Positions 17,320 to 26,501 of a DNA stretch of 64,000 nt are shown in pieces. The DNA comes from Flavobacterium ginsengisoli (GTDB taxonomy: Bacteria > Bacteroidota > Bacteroidia > Flavobacteriales > Flavobacteriaceae). The stretch lies in NCBI RefSeq assembly GCF_029625315.1, contig NZ_CP121110.1, forward strand, positions 3,605,001-3,669,000, written 5' to 3'. Position numbers and translations under genes: made by a program. The first letter of the stretch is position 1. Every line of letters begins with the position of its first letter. The notes below the pieces were generated by a model. That model did not search any database. It had not been told where the DNA came from and saw nothing but the letters and a program-made list of their open reading frames with translations.

Positions 17320-18296
17320 TTATTTTTGAAATCCTAAAATCTCTCTAACTTTTGCTAGAACACCATCGGCAATTACAGAAGCTTTTGCAGCCGCCTTTTT
17401 TCAATAAAGCATCTACTTCTTCGAGATTGTTGATGTAGTAATTATATTTCTCTCTTTCTGTTTTGAATTTTTCAGTAATCAATTCAAACAAAGCTTGTTT
17501 CGCATGACCATAACCATAGTTTCCACCTAAATAGTTTGCTCTCATTTGCGCAGTTTGCTCTTTATTTGCTAATAAAGAATAAATAGCAAAAGCGTTGCAA
17601 GTATCTGGATTTTTTGGTGCTTCAAGAGGTGTACTATCAGTTTCAATACTCATAACTTGTTTACGTAAAGTCTTATCATCCAAGAATATATTGATAATAT
17701 TATTTGCAGATTTACTCATTTTTCCTCCGTTCGTTCCTGGAATCAACATGATGTTTTCTTGAATTTTTGCTTCAGGAAGAACAAATGTTTCACCCATTTG
17801 GTGATTGAAACGAGCCGCGACATCGCGAGTAATTTCTAAATGCTTGCAACTGATCTTTTCCAACAGGAACAAATTCAGCATCATATAATAAAATATCGGC
17901 AGCCATTAACATCGGATAAGTGAAAAGTCCAGCGTTAACATCGTCCAAACGATCCGCCTTATCTTTGAAAGAGTGCGCTAATGTTAATCTTTGAAACGGA
18001 AAAAAACAGCTTAAATACCAAGTCAATTCTGTAGTTTGAACCACATCAGATTGTCTGTAGAAAGTAACTTTTTCAGGATTTAAACCACAAGCAAGCCATG
18101 CAGCAGCAGTGCTATAAGTGTTTTCTCTTAAAGTTTTTCCGTCTTTAATTTGTGTGATTGAATGCAAATCGGCGATAAACAAATAAGATTCATTTGTTGG
18201 GTCGTTTGATAACTCGATTGCCGGAATAATTGCTCCTAATAAATTTCCTAAATGCGGTGTTCCTGTGCTTTGAACACCAGTAAGTATTTTTGCCAT
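17320..18296 (-). CDS. trpS: Tryptophanyl-tRNA synthetase (frame interrupted twice)
   Basis: TrpS charges tRNA(Trp). The class I HIGH-type signature is STGTPHLGN near residues 11-19, and the KMSKS loop is GGKMSKSANN. The frame breaks at 17842-17847 (GCAAGC on the coding strand for GCAGC; restores VGKDQLQHLEITRDVA) and at 17387-17392 (GCAGCC on the plus strand for GCAGC; restores KKGAAKASVIADGVL). With both repaired the protein is 324 residues, the normal length. The same gene has intact GCAGC copies at 18100-18109. An essential gene is unlikely to carry two true frameshifts, so these are probably consensus errors. Confidence 0.95.
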
Positions 18297-18359
18297 TCTC
18301 GTTTTTTCTGAAATGCAAATGTCGTGATGTTTTTTTTAACTACAAAGTTTGTAGTTTTT

Positions 18360-18444
18360 TAACGCAAAGAGCGCAAAGGGTTTTCGCAAAGTAAAGAAGT
18401 TTTAATTCTTTAAGAAATTGCTTTGCAATAAGTCCGCAAAGCTT
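18360..18444 (+). repeat. Left arm of inverted repeat around the GxxExxY gene
   Basis: This arm is strongly complementary to 18875-18960, especially the outer 33 bases and the inner GCTTTGC...GCAAAGC part, with a more diverged middle. The palindrome AACTACAAAGTTTGTAGTT lies just outside at 18338-18356. Confidence 0.88.
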
Positions 18445-18492
18445 TGTTTATAAAATATAAGAAAATATTTATAAATTTAACGTTTTTTAATT

Positions 18493-18870
18493 ATGACAGA
18501 AAACGAAATATCAAATATTGTAATTGGACTAGCCATTGAAATTCATAAAAAACTTGGACCAGGATTATTGGAAAATGTTTATAAAGAATGTTTGTTTTAT
18601 AAAATTAAGCAACGTGGACTTTTTGTTGAAAAAGAAAAATCTTTGCCGTTAGTTTTTGAAGAAGTTAAGCTAGATTGTGGATACCGCATTGATATACTTG
18701 CGGAAAACAAATTGTTAATCGAGATAAAAAGTGTGGAATCTCTTACTGTTAATCATTTAGCTCAAACATTAAGCTATTTAAGACTAGGAAATTTTAAACT
18801 TGGCTTACTCATAAATTTCAATGAAATTCTTTTAAAAAATGGTATTAGAAGAGTCGTTAACAATTTATAG
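18493..18870 (+). CDS. GxxExxY family protein (PD-(D/E)XK-like)
   Basis: A 125-residue protein with the family motif GPGLLENVY near residue 25, followed by a PD-(D/E)XK-like core (YRIDILAENKLLIEIKSVE) in which D, E and the IEIK lysine align with the nuclease active site. The biological role of the family is not established; members also occur in rRNA intervening sequences and many bacterial genomes. The gene lies inside a pair of about 85-bp inverted repeats with little spare sequence, so it looks like a self-contained cassette. Confidence 0.9.
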   Translation: MTENEISNIVIGLAIEIHKKLGPGLLENVYKECLFYKIKQRGLFVEKEKSLPLVFEEVKLDCGYRIDILAENKLLIEIKSVESLTVNHLAQTLSYLRLGNFKLGLLINFNEILLKNGIRRVVNNL

Positions 18871-18874
18871 ATAG

Positions 18875-18960
18875 AGCTTTGCGAACTTATCGCAAAGCAA
18901 ACCTTCACAATAATCGCTTCAAAAACTTTGCGAAAATCCTTTGCGTTCTTTGCGTTAAAA
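18875..18960 (-). repeat. Right arm of inverted repeat around the GxxExxY gene
   Basis: This is the inverted partner of 18360-18444. It begins 5 bp after the stop codon and ends at TTTGCGTTAAAA. Confidence 0.88.
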
Positions 18961-19008
18961 TAAGCGATGACTAAGAAAAAATCTTTATAATATTCATTTC
19001 GGTTTTAC

Positions 19009-19016
19009 TACTTTTG
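19009..19016 (+). promoter_or_regulatory. -7 box of the acyltransferase gene
   Basis: TACTTTTG ends 5 bp before the ATG at 19022, a probable leaderless transcript. Confidence 0.5.
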
Positions 19017-19021
19017 AAGCT

Positions 19022-19765
19022 ATGAAAATATTTAAAATTGCTTTTTGGATTCTTTGGAGAGTTTGGTTTTATGTTTTGATGGCCATTCCGATACTCATTA
19101 TGTTCCCTTTTCTGGTCGTTTCTATTCTTTCTGAGAAAGGATATCCATATTTCTTTAAAATGGCTCGCATTTGGGCTAAATTTATCCTTTTCGGAATGGG
19201 TTTCTTTTATACCGTAAAACGGGAACAGAAGCTTATTAAAGGCAAAAGTTACATGATCGTGGCCAATCATACCTCGATGACCGATATTATGCTTACGTTG
19301 GCTATAATTAAAAATCCTTTTGTTTTTGTTGGAAAGAAGGAGCTGGTAAAGATTCCGCTTTTTGGATTTTTCTACAAGAGAACTTGTATTTTGGTTGATA
19401 GAAATTCTTCGAAAAGTAAAAATGAAGTTTTTAAAAGAGCTCAGAGTAGATTAAATCAAGGTCTAAGTATTTGCATTTTCCCAGAGGGTGGAGTTCCAGA
19501 TGACGAAAGTATTTTGCTGGACGAGTTTAAAGACGGTGCATTCAGATTGGCAATCGATCATCAGATTCCGATTGTGCCGATTGTTTATCCAGATAATAAA
19601 GAGCGTTTTTCATATACTTTTTTGAGTGGAAGTCCAGGAAAGATGCGTGCTAGAATTTTGCCTTTCGTAGAAACAAAAGAATTAACAAGCGACAACAGAA
19701 AAGAATTACGAGATCAAGTTAGGAATATGATTTATAATGGTTTAATGGATTATCAAAAGGAATAA
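19022..19765 (+). CDS. Lysophospholipid acyltransferase family protein (PlsC-like)
   Basis: This 247-residue membrane-associated acyltransferase probably makes phosphatidic acid or a related lipid. It has an N-terminal hydrophobic helix (FYVLMAIPILIMFPFLVVSIL), the catalytic NHTSMTD (HxxxxD), the FPEGGVPDDES motif, and GAFRLAIDHQIPIVPI. A second family member lies at 61715-62461. A terminator follows. Confidence 0.93.
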   Translation: MKIFKIAFWILWRVWFYVLMAIPILIMFPFLVVSILSEKGYPYFFKMARIWAKFILFGMGFFYTVKREQKLIKGKSYMIVANHTSMTDIMLTLAIIKNPFVFVGKKELVKIPLFGFFYKRTCILVDRNSSKSKNEVFKRAQSRLNQGLSICIFPEGGVPDDESILLDEFKDGAFRLAIDHQIPIVPIVYPDNKERFSYTFLSGSPGKMRARILPFVETKELTSDNRKELRDQVRNMIYNGLMDYQKE

Positions 19766-19789
19766 CCATAAAAACATTATGTAAAATAC

Positions 19790-19826
19790 AAAAGCCGGTA
19801 GACTTAATCAGTCTACTGGCTTTTCT
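19790..19826 (+). terminator. Rho-independent terminator
   Basis: AAAAGCCGGTAGAC pairs with GTCTACTGGCTTTT (one G-T pair), after the acyltransferase gene. Confidence 0.87.
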
Positions 19827-20092
19827 TTGAATTAAAAACCCCCTATTTTTATTCAAAAGTTTATTATCTGTGAATTATTTTTTCTGAAATAAAACGCAGT
19901 ACTTTTTTAAATCTTAATTTGGTTTTTCTTCGGTTTTTATTGTACAACAATTCTATTTTTTCTTTCATGGTTAAAAATATTAATGGTTGATAATAAATAG
20001 TTTAACTAAAAACTCAAGTTAATGCCATATTATTATGATGAAGAAAAACTAAAAAGGTTGCGTGTGAAATTTAAAAAAAATAAAAAATTGAT

Positions 20093-20127
20093 AAAACCCG
20101 CTAGATGAAGAAAGCTAACGGGTTTTT
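20093..20127 (+). terminator. Terminator-like hairpin
   Basis: AAAACCCGCTAG pairs with CTAACGGGTTTT and is followed by a T-run, directly after a 28-codon frame. The gene it would end is unclear. Confidence 0.6.
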
Positions 20128-20265
20128 ACTCAAATAACCAACCAAAGTAAATTCTAAAAAAATACCAATATTGATATATGGCAGTATCAATGGTACACTG
20201 TTTTTTTAATAGATGAAGATTTTGTAGAAAGGTTGCGTCAAAATTTCATCTTATTTTTAAAAACA

Positions 20266-20303
20266 AAAAAACCGAGAGATTGTAAAAATCTTCTCGGCTT
20301 TTT
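20266..20303 (-). terminator. Terminator of recA
   Basis: AAAAAACCGAGAGATT pairs with AATCTTCTCGGCTTTTT, 24 bp beyond the recA stop codon; T run on the minus strand. Confidence 0.85.
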
Positions 20304-20327
20304 AATAGTCTTTTTTTGACTTATTTT

Positions 20328-21335
20328 TTAAGTATTTGCCAATTCTTTTATGTGTTCTTTAATTTTAATTTCCAGTTCTTCAGCAAGTTCTGGATTATCT
20401 TTAATTAAAGTTTTAACTGCATCACGACCTTGACCTAGTTTTGTATCGCCGTAGCTGAACCAAGATCCTGCTTTTTTAACGATATCAAATTCAACAGCTA
20501 GATCTAAGATTTCACCCGTTTTAGAAACTCCTTCTCCGTACATAATGTCAAATTCGGCAGTTTTAAAAGGTGGTGCTACTTTGTTTTTAACAATTTTAAC
20601 TTTAGTTCTGTTACCAATTACATTTTCACCGTCTTTAATTTGTGCAGAACGACGAATATCTAAACGTACAGAAGCGTAAAATTTAAGTGCGTTACCTCCA
20701 GTTGTAGTTTCTGGATTTCCGAACATAACACCAATTTTTTCACGAAGCTGGTTGATAAAGAAAACGGTACAATTTGTTTTACTGATAGTTCCAGTAAGTT
20801 TTCTTAAAGCTTGAGACATTAAACGTGCGTGAAGCCCCATTTTAGAATCTCCCATTTCGCCTTCAATTTCACTTTTTGGTGTTAAGGCTGCAACAGAGTC
20901 AATTACAACAATGTCTATAGCTCCAGAACGAATTAAGTTTTCGGCAATTTCTAAAGCCTGCTCTCCGTTATCTGGTTGAGAAATGATTAAGTTCTCGATA
21001 TCAACATTTAATTTTTCAGCATAATTTCTATCAAATGCGTGCTCAGCATCGATAAAGGCGACAATACCGCCTGCTTTTTGAGCTTCTGCAATCGCGTGAA
21101 GCGTCAAAGTTGTTTTTCCAGAAGATTCTGGACCGTATATTTCGATGATTCTTCCTTTTGGATATCCATTAACACCAAGAGCTAAGTCAACACCTAATGA
21201 ACCAGAAGAAATCGTTTCTACTTCTACAATGGCTCTGTCGCCCATTTTCATTACGGTTCCTTTTCCGTAGGTTTTGTCAAGTTTATCAAGCGTTAATTGT
21301 AGCGCTTTTAATTTGGCTTCTTTGTCTGAACTCAT
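20328..21335 (-). CDS. recA: Recombinase RecA
   Basis: RecA binds single-stranded DNA, performs strand exchange and stimulates LexA-type cleavage. The 335-residue protein has a normal length, Walker [10 protein letters not shown] at residues 68-76, Walker [10 protein letters not shown], the DNA-binding L1/L2 region [20 protein letters not shown], and the C-terminal [18 protein letters not shown]. The start [12 protein letters not shown] matches Flavobacterium RecA. No obvious SOS box or TAnnTTTG box is visible in the 144 bases upstream, so its promoter is unassigned. Confidence 0.98.
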   Translation of the reverse strand: MSSDKEAKLKALQLTLDKLDKTYGKGTVMKMGDRAIVEVETISSGSLGVDLALGVNGYPKGRIIEIYGPESSGKTTLTLHAIAEAQKAGGIVAFIDAEHAFDRNYAEKLNVDIENLIISQPDNGEQALEIAENLIRSGAIDIVVIDSVAALTPKSEIEGEMGDSKMGLHARLMSQALRKLTGTISKTNCTVFFINQLREKIGVMFGNPETTTGGNALKFYASVRLDIRRSAQIKDGENVIGNRTKVKIVKNKVAPPFKTAEFDIMYGEGVSKTGEILDLAVEFDIVKKAGSWFSYGDTKLGQGRDAVKTLIKDNPELAEELEIKIKEHIKELANT

Positions 21336-21479
21336 TTTTTTCTAAATATCTAAAATTATTATTTTGTCTTTCTGGATAAAAATAGGAAAATTCTCCTATA
21401 ATTTTATTGATCAGTTTTATAATTTGTAAAATTACTTCTTTTTTGAAGTTTGATTGTTCCAAATTGTCACAAAATCAGT

Positions 21480-21989
21480 CTATAAAAATAAAGCCTTTAA
21501 TTCTGTAGCGTCAGATGGTTTTATTTTGCCTGCAAGCAATAAACTCAATTGTTTACGACGAAGCGCGGCATCAAAACGTTGGATTTCTAGTTCGGTTTCT
21601 GGAATAATTGCTGGTACTTCAACAGGTCTTCCAGTGTCGTCTACAGCTACAAAAGTGTAGATAGCTTCATTGGCTTTTGTTCTATTTCCAGATTCGCGGT
21701 CTTCTACCCAAACGTCAATAAAAACTTCCATCGAACTTTTAAAAGATCTTGAAACTTTAGCCTCTACGGTTACAACGCTTCCAAGCGAAATTGCTCTGTT
21801 AAAAGCAACGTGATTTACAGAAGCCGTTACTACAATTCGGCGTGAATGTCTGCGAGTCGCAATACTTGCTGCGCGATCCATTCTGGCTAATAATTCGCCG
21901 CCGAAAAGATTGTTTAAAGGATTTGTTTCGCTCGGTAAAACTAAATCAGTTAAAATAGTTAGAGATTCTGAAGGATGTTTTGGATTCAT
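21480..21989 (-). CDS. Acyl-CoA thioesterase (hotdog fold, YciA-like)
   Basis: This 169-residue hotdog-fold thioesterase probably hydrolyses acyl-CoA. It has the family signature NPLNNLFGGELLARMDRAASIATRRHS and the central strands VTASVNHVAFNRAISLGSVVTVEAKV. A 65-bp inverted repeat lies between this gene and the next one upstream. Confidence 0.92.
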   Translation of the reverse strand: MNPKHPSESLTILTDLVLPSETNPLNNLFGGELLARMDRAASIATRRHSRRIVVTASVNHVAFNRAISLGSVVTVEAKVSRSFKSSMEVFIDVWVEDRESGNRTKANEAIYTFVAVDDTGRPVEVPAIIPETELEIQRFDAALRRKQLSLLLAGKIKPSDATELKALFL

Positions 21990-22015
21990 TTTTTGAATAA
22001 TAAATTTTGTTTTTC

Positions 22016-22080
22016 AGCCACAGATTTCACGGATTAAAATGATTAAAAAAAATCTGTGAAAATCTGTGAAATCTGTGGCT
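22016..22080. repeat. Intergenic inverted repeat (AGCCACAGATTTCAC type)
   Basis: Arms 22016-22035 and 22061-22080 match with one mismatch, with AAATCTGTGAAAATCTG inside. This type of intergenic element recurs in Bacteroidota genomes; here it separates the DoxX gene from the thioesterase gene. Confidence 0.8.
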
Positions 22081-22103
22081 AACTTTTTAATAATTGAAAC
22101 TGA

Positions 22104-22487
22104 TTAATTCAACCAGTAAACAGCCATTACAGCTGGTATAAAATATATAACAATGGTTCTCGCACCATCGTAATCTTTTGCAAGTCTTTGTCCGAAAAGC
22201 ATCATTAACAAACAAATACATGAAAATATAGCTCCGTAAAAACCAAATTCTCTTCCGTTATTTGTGAATAATTGAATACCTCCAACAACGCACAAGATTC
22301 CAGAAATTAATTCTAAAATTAGTAAATGTAAAAGAGCTAATGGAACTTGATTTTTTAATGGAGTTTTGGCAAAATGCTCTTTAAGCCAAGCTACATTATC
22401 TTTCCAATAAAAAATTTTTTCGTAACCTGATTGTAAAAAAGTTAAAGCTAGAAAAGCTAAAAGTAGAATTGAGGCAACATTGTTCAT
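22104..22487 (-). CDS. DoxX-like small membrane protein
   Basis: A 127-residue protein with four hydrophobic helices (IAFLALTFLQSGYEKIF-like start; ELISGILCVVGGIQLF; FSCICLLMMLFG; FIPAVMAVYWL) resembling the DoxX/SURF4 family, function uncertain. The start codon lies 6 bp after the stop of the pol III delta' gene, so it is probably co-transcribed. Confidence 0.82.
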   Translation of the reverse strand: MNNVASILLLAFLALTFLQSGYEKIFYWKDNVAWLKEHFAKTPLKNQVPLALLHLLILELISGILCVVGGIQLFTNNGREFGFYGAIFSCICLLMMLFGQRLAKDYDGARTIVIYFIPAVMAVYWLN

Positions 22488-22493
22488 TATGAA

Positions 22494-23642
22494 TTATTTT
22501 TTATGAATTAAACGAGTCAACTTGATTGATAAATCGGTGAGGATTATTTTCGCATTTCCATTTCTTTCAATATGATACATGGCATCTGAAAGTTCTTTGA
22601 ATATTTCGTGAATGTTATTTCCGTTTACGAAGGGAGCAAAATTTTCCAATTTAAATTTATCTACTTTCGGTTCAATGTAAACTAAACTTTGCGCTTGGTA
22701 ATTTAACATCAAGGCTTGTCGGAACATTTCGATACAGTATTGAATAAATTTTTTCTGACTTTCGCGTCCTAGCGCAGCAATCTGTTCACTCCAAGAAATT
22801 AAATCTTGAATAGCCGCAGCATTTCCTTTTGCTCTAAAAGCGGCGCGAACCCAATTGACAAACCATTGCTCGAATGGAAGATCATCATCATCTTCTTTTA
22901 ATAAGTGAAGTGCTTTATTAAAATTTCCTTGTGCTTGATGCGCAATTTTTTTGGCTAGATTCGAATCTATATTTTCTTGTGCAACCAAAGCCTCAGCGAT
23001 TACTTTTTCTGGAAGTCCGTTAAAGTGAATTACCTGGCAACGTGAACGTATGGTTTGGATAATATCTTCTTCATTTTCAGAAATCAGAATAAACATTGTT
23101 TTGTCTGATGGTTCTTCTAAAAGTTTTAAGAGTTTATTTGATGTCGCTATATTCATTTTATCTGCCATCCAGATAATCATGATTTTATAGCCGCCTTCGT
23201 AAGATTTTAGCGAAAGTGATTTTAAAACTTCCTGTGCATCTTCTACACGAATTTCTCCTTGTTTGTTTTGAACACCCAAAATTTTATACCAATCGAATAA
23301 ACCTCCGTATGGCATTTCTTGAATAAAACCGCGCCAATCCTGAATGAAATCTAAACTCTTAGGTTTTGTCTTTACATCTTCGGTGGTAACAGTTGGATAG
23401 ATAAAATGCAGATCGGGATGAGAGATGTTATCAAACTTTAGATTACAAGAATCGTTTCCGTTTGAATTTTCGTCGCCGGTATTGTTGCACAAAATGTATT
23501 GGGCATAGGCAATGGCGGTAATTAATGTACCACTTCCTTCCGGACCAACGAATAATTGTGCATGGGGAATTCTACCAGAAGCGACACTTTTTATCAAGTG
23601 GCTTTTGATATAATCTTGACCTAAAATTTGAGAAAATTGCAT
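22494..23642 (-). CDS. holB: DNA polymerase III subunit delta' (HolB-like)
   Basis: A clamp-loader component, 382 residues, with the start MQFSQILGQDYIKSHLIKSV, a DnaX-like AAA+ core, and the sensor-1 region DKTMFILISENEEDIIQTIRSRCQVI. The P loop is degenerate (GPEGSGTLI, Thr in place of Lys), as is usual for delta', which binds clamp-loader partners without hydrolysing ATP. The -7 box TATCTTTG lies 4 bp before the ATG. Confidence 0.92.
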   Translation of the reverse strand: MQFSQILGQDYIKSHLIKSVASGRIPHAQLFVGPEGSGTLITAIAYAQYILCNNTGDENSNGNDSCNLKFDNISHPDLHFIYPTVTTEDVKTKPKSLDFIQDWRGFIQEMPYGGLFDWYKILGVQNKQGEIRVEDAQEVLKSLSLKSYEGGYKIMIIWMADKMNIATSNKLLKLLEEPSDKTMFILISENEEDIIQTIRSRCQVIHFNGLPEKVIAEALVAQENIDSNLAKKIAHQAQGNFNKALHLLKEDDDDLPFEQWFVNWVRAAFRAKGNAAAIQDLISWSEQIAALGRESQKKFIQYCIEMFRQALMLNYQAQSLVYIEPKVDKFKLENFAPFVNGNNIHEIFKELSDAMYHIERNGNAKIILTDLSIKLTRLIHKK

Positions 23643-23646
23643 TGGG

Positions 23647-23654
23647 CAAAGATA
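23647..23654 (-). promoter_or_regulatory. -7 box of the pol III delta' gene
   Basis: On the minus strand TTTTTG, 16 bp, TATCTTTG, then 4 bp to the ATG. Confidence 0.55.
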
Positions 23655-24033
23655 GAAGAAAATGTGTAGTCAAAAATTTTAGAGATAAGATTATTTCGTA
23701 GTTATAATTTTCAAATTTAGAAATCGAATTTTGAAAATTTTTCTCGTCACTTTCGACAGAATTTTGTTAATAAATATCTTCAAGTTAGTAAATATCAAGA
23801 TGTTTTTGTTAATATTTTTTTCCAAAAATCGTCAAACGAAGGTTTTTTTTGGTTATTTATAGAGTCAAAATCTTATTTTTTATAGTTAATATCTTACGGA
23901 TTTTTAATTAACATTTTTAACAAAAAGCCCGTTAAAACGCACATTTTCTCGACATAACACTGGTTTTTAAGGTTTTTTTAAGATATTTTTTTGAAAAAAA
24001 ATCCATTACAGTTGTAATTTAAGTTAATTTCTA

Positions 24034-24041
24034 TATTTTTG
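24034..24041 (+). promoter_or_regulatory. Promoter of the gliding operon
   Basis: TTG at 24012, 19 bp, then TATTTTTG: a standard Bacteroidota promoter 34 bp before the first gene. Confidence 0.65.
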
Positions 24042-24075
24042 TTTTTATCAACAACCAATTATAAAATAAGAATCT

Positions 24076-24528
24076 ATGAAAGGGAAAATTATTCTATTTA
24101 GTGCTTTTTTTATCTTAACTACTGCGGCTGTTTCAGCACAAGCTAAAAACGCACCAAGAAGTATTATCAGTACAACTGCTCTTATCCGAAAATACCATGA
24201 TCAAAAAGAATTGAGTGGTATGCAAAAGGGTGAACTTTTGGAATTATACATCGAGCGTATTAAAGTATTAGTTAAAACTCTCCCTTACATTGCTTTGGTT
24301 ACTAAACCAGGTGTTACTATGGCAGACTTAGGTATTCCAGACGATAACGAACACAAAAAAGTTTTAGATGCTCAGGCAGTTGGTACAACAACTTTCTTGG
24401 ATACTACGGTAGATTTTCAAAGAAAAATGATGCCTTACTCTGATAAAGGAAATCTAATCGCCGCAATCTTATTCTACGAAAGTACATTGAAATCATTACA
24501 CGAGTTCAACGATTTGAACGAAATGTAA
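24076..24528 (+). CDS. Secreted helical protein, first gene of the sprB-type operon
   Basis: A 150-residue product with a signal peptide (MKGKIILFSAFFILTTAAVSAQA) and a mostly helical mature part (RKYHDQKELSGMQKGELLELYIERIKVLVKTL). I do not recognise a family. Its position at the head of a seven-gene block ending in sprF matches the published F. johnsoniae sprB operon, so a role in gliding is possible but unproven. A hairpin follows at 24610. Confidence 0.85.
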   Translation: MKGKIILFSAFFILTTAAVSAQAKNAPRSIISTTALIRKYHDQKELSGMQKGELLELYIERIKVLVKTLPYIALVTKPGVTMADLGIPDDNEHKKVLDAQAVGTTTFLDTTVDFQRKMMPYSDKGNLIAAILFYESTLKSLHEFNDLNEM

Positions 24529-24609
24529 TAAAGCATTTTTTAAAATCTTTTTTGAGAAAGTCTAAGTGAATACCAGCTAGGCATTCTTAAAAAACAAAAT
24601 AAAAAAACA

Positions 24610-24660
24610 ACTCATTCTCGAGGGTCCTGAAAAACTTCAGAAAACTCGAGAGGAGTTTTT
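24610..24660 (+). promoter_or_regulatory. Intra-operon hairpin (terminator or attenuator)
   Basis: ACTCATTCTCGAG pairs with CTCGAGAGGAGT, followed by five T, between the first and second genes. It could terminate part of the transcripts or stabilise an mRNA end. Confidence 0.6.
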
Positions 24661-24709
24661 GCATTTACGCATACCCAAATTTATTATTAACCGTAATACC
24701 CCCCTTATC

Positions 24710-26002
24710 ATGAAAAAAATTACTCAATTGATCTGCGTTCTTTTGACAGTAGCGAGTATGAATGCTCAACAAGAGAAAGGAATTATGGGCTACACCAATT
24801 GGTTAAACAACTGGACTGAGTTTAAGCCTAATAAAGTTGATTATGGAGAAGCAAACCAAATTTTGGCAGGAAATATTTCTGTTAATACCAAATTGCTAAA
24901 AAGAAACATCTACGTTCTACAAGGAAACGTTTATGTTACAAACAATGCTGTTTTAACAATCGAACCAGGAACTGTAATTATTGGTGATTTCGAAACAAAA
25001 GGAACATTGGTAGTTACAAAAGGTGCTCAATTAGTAGCTGATGGTTTAGAAACAGATCCAATTGTATTTACTTCAAACCGCAGTATGAAAAAAGCTGGTG
25101 ATTGGGGTGGAATTGTAATTCTTGGAGATGCACCAATTAACAAATTCGGAAATGTAGGTTCTTATAACCTTGATCTTGATCCTTCAATGACTACTTACGG
25201 AGGAGACAATGTAGCTTCAAACTCAGGAATTTTAAGATTCGTTAGAATTGAATTTGCTGGTAAAAAAGTAAAAGGAGCCGATACTTTTAACGGTTTGACT
25301 CTTGCTGGTGTTGGAAGCAAAACAGTTCTTGAAAACATTATGGTAAGTTATGCTGGAGGAGACTCTTTCGGAATCTTAGGTGGTGACTTAAATGCTACAA
25401 AATTCGTATCTTATAAATCAGTTAACGACGACTTTAAATTTTCTCAAGGAGTTCAATGTCGTTTCTTCAACTCTTTAGCAGTTAGATCTTCTTACTTCTC
25501 TAGTACTAAAGATGGATCTCGTTGTATGGAGGTTAAATCTTATGAGAAGAAAAGTGAAACAGATTTCACTAAAAAACAAACTTTAGTTGTTGCAAGTAAT
25601 ATTACAATGGTTAACGACAGTGAAAACATTAAAGCTGACATTCAAGCAGGTTTAGTAAAAGAAGCTGTTTATGTAGCAGAAAATGCTTCTCTTGAAATGA
25701 AAAGAAGTGTAATCTCTGGATTTAACCCTGCTGTATTATTAGATAGCAAAACTGAAATCAATGATGCCAACCTTAAAAAAATCAAATTTGAGGAAATGTA
25801 TTTCAACTTATGTAATGGAAACATCTTTACAGAATACAATTCTAACAATGAAGATTTAGAAAGCTGGTATGGAAACAGTGTGTTCTTTAACGTGATGTCA
25901 CAAAGTGACAACAAAGAAACATTCATTGACATCTTCAATCCTAAAAAGCCAGATTTCAGATTACAATTAGGAAAAATCACAGCTTCTAGCGGTAATAGAT
26001 AA
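24710..26002 (+). CDS. Secreted beta-helix-like protein of the sprB-type operon
   Basis: I chose the ATG at 24710 over a TTG frame start at 24659 because it begins a clear signal peptide (MKKITQLICVLLTVASMNAQQ). The 430-residue product has segments typical of Bacteroidota extracellular right-handed beta-helix proteins: VYVTNNAVLTIEPGTVIIG, GAQLVADGLETDPIVFTSNR, DWGGIVILGDAPIN. It is probably secreted or periplasmic. Function is unknown; the context suggests gliding. Confidence 0.85.
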   Translation: MKKITQLICVLLTVASMNAQQEKGIMGYTNWLNNWTEFKPNKVDYGEANQILAGNISVNTKLLKRNIYVLQGNVYVTNNAVLTIEPGTVIIGDFETKGTLVVTKGAQLVADGLETDPIVFTSNRSMKKAGDWGGIVILGDAPINKFGNVGSYNLDLDPSMTTYGGDNVASNSGILRFVRIEFAGKKVKGADTFNGLTLAGVGSKTVLENIMVSYAGGDSFGILGGDLNATKFVSYKSVNDDFKFSQGVQCRFFNSLAVRSSYFSSTKDGSRCMEVKSYEKKSETDFTKKQTLVVASNITMVNDSENIKADIQAGLVKEAVYVAENASLEMKRSVISGFNPAVLLDSKTEINDANLKKIKFEEMYFNLCNGNIFTEYNSNNEDLESWYGNSVFFNVMSQSDNKETFIDIFNPKKPDFRLQLGKITASSGNR

Positions 26003-26102
26003 ATAGTTTCGATTTTTATTTCCCACGCGTAAATTTTATTAATTAAGTCCCCAGACACAATTTATGTATCGTCTTACGGGCCCAAATAAAGATCAAGACA
26101 TA

Positions 26103-26501
26103 ATGGTATCTACGAAAAAATATTTTTTATATATAATATTTTTGGTTTCGCCTATATCGTTAACTCTATATGCACAGAATACAGCAGAAAAACCTACTGA
26201 GGCTGCTGATTCTGAGTGTGTGTTAACTATGGCTTTTAATAACCAAAACAACAATACTAATGCTGTTGAAAACGGCAATTTTAATCAGTTTATAGTAGGG
26301 ATGTCCACCCCCAAGGACAGCCTTACTATAGCGGCTGAGTCAAATACTGTATCTAACGATTGTGAAGAGATTTCATCGGTTGCGGCTACTTCAATTCTAG
26401 CAAAAGAAGTAATTGAAAACTACAAATATGATTTCTCAGAAACATTTATAGATATCTTGTTTTTTGAGCGTATAGATCTAGCAAGAACACGCACTATATG
26501 A
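26103..26501 (+). CDS. Small secreted protein of the sprB-type operon
   Basis: The start at 26103 (MVSTKKYFLYIIFLVSPISL) puts the signal peptide first; an upstream ATG at 26064 is possible but adds a charged lead. The product has 132 residues, is Asn/Thr/Glu-rich, and has two cysteines in the mature part. It is unrecognised. Its stop overlaps the sprC start by 4 bp (ATGA). Confidence 0.7.
   Translation: MVSTKKYFLYIIFLVSPISLTLYAQNTAEKPTEAADSECVLTMAFNNQNNNTNAVENGNFNQFIVGMSTPKDSLTIAAESNTVSNDCEEISSVAATSILAKEVIENYKYDFSETFIDILFFERIDLARTRTI

Larger units (their letters stand above)
19766..20327. other. Gene-poor region with three hairpins
   Basis: Between the acyltransferase gene and the convergent recA there are terminators at 19790, 20093 and 20266, and two short frames sharing a D-E-(D/E)-x-x-x-R-L-R-x-x-F pattern (about 20021-20110 and 20200-20265). 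A possible 34-codon basic ORF runs on the minus strand at 19864-19968 (MKEKIELLYNKNRRKTKLR). None is strong enough to call a gene. Confidence 0.6.
23643..24075. other. Divergent promoter region of the gliding operon
   Basis: This 433-base AT-rich region contains the minus-strand -7 box of the delta' gene (23647-23654) and the plus-strand promoter of the gliding operon (24034-24041). No ORF is credible. Confidence 0.75.
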
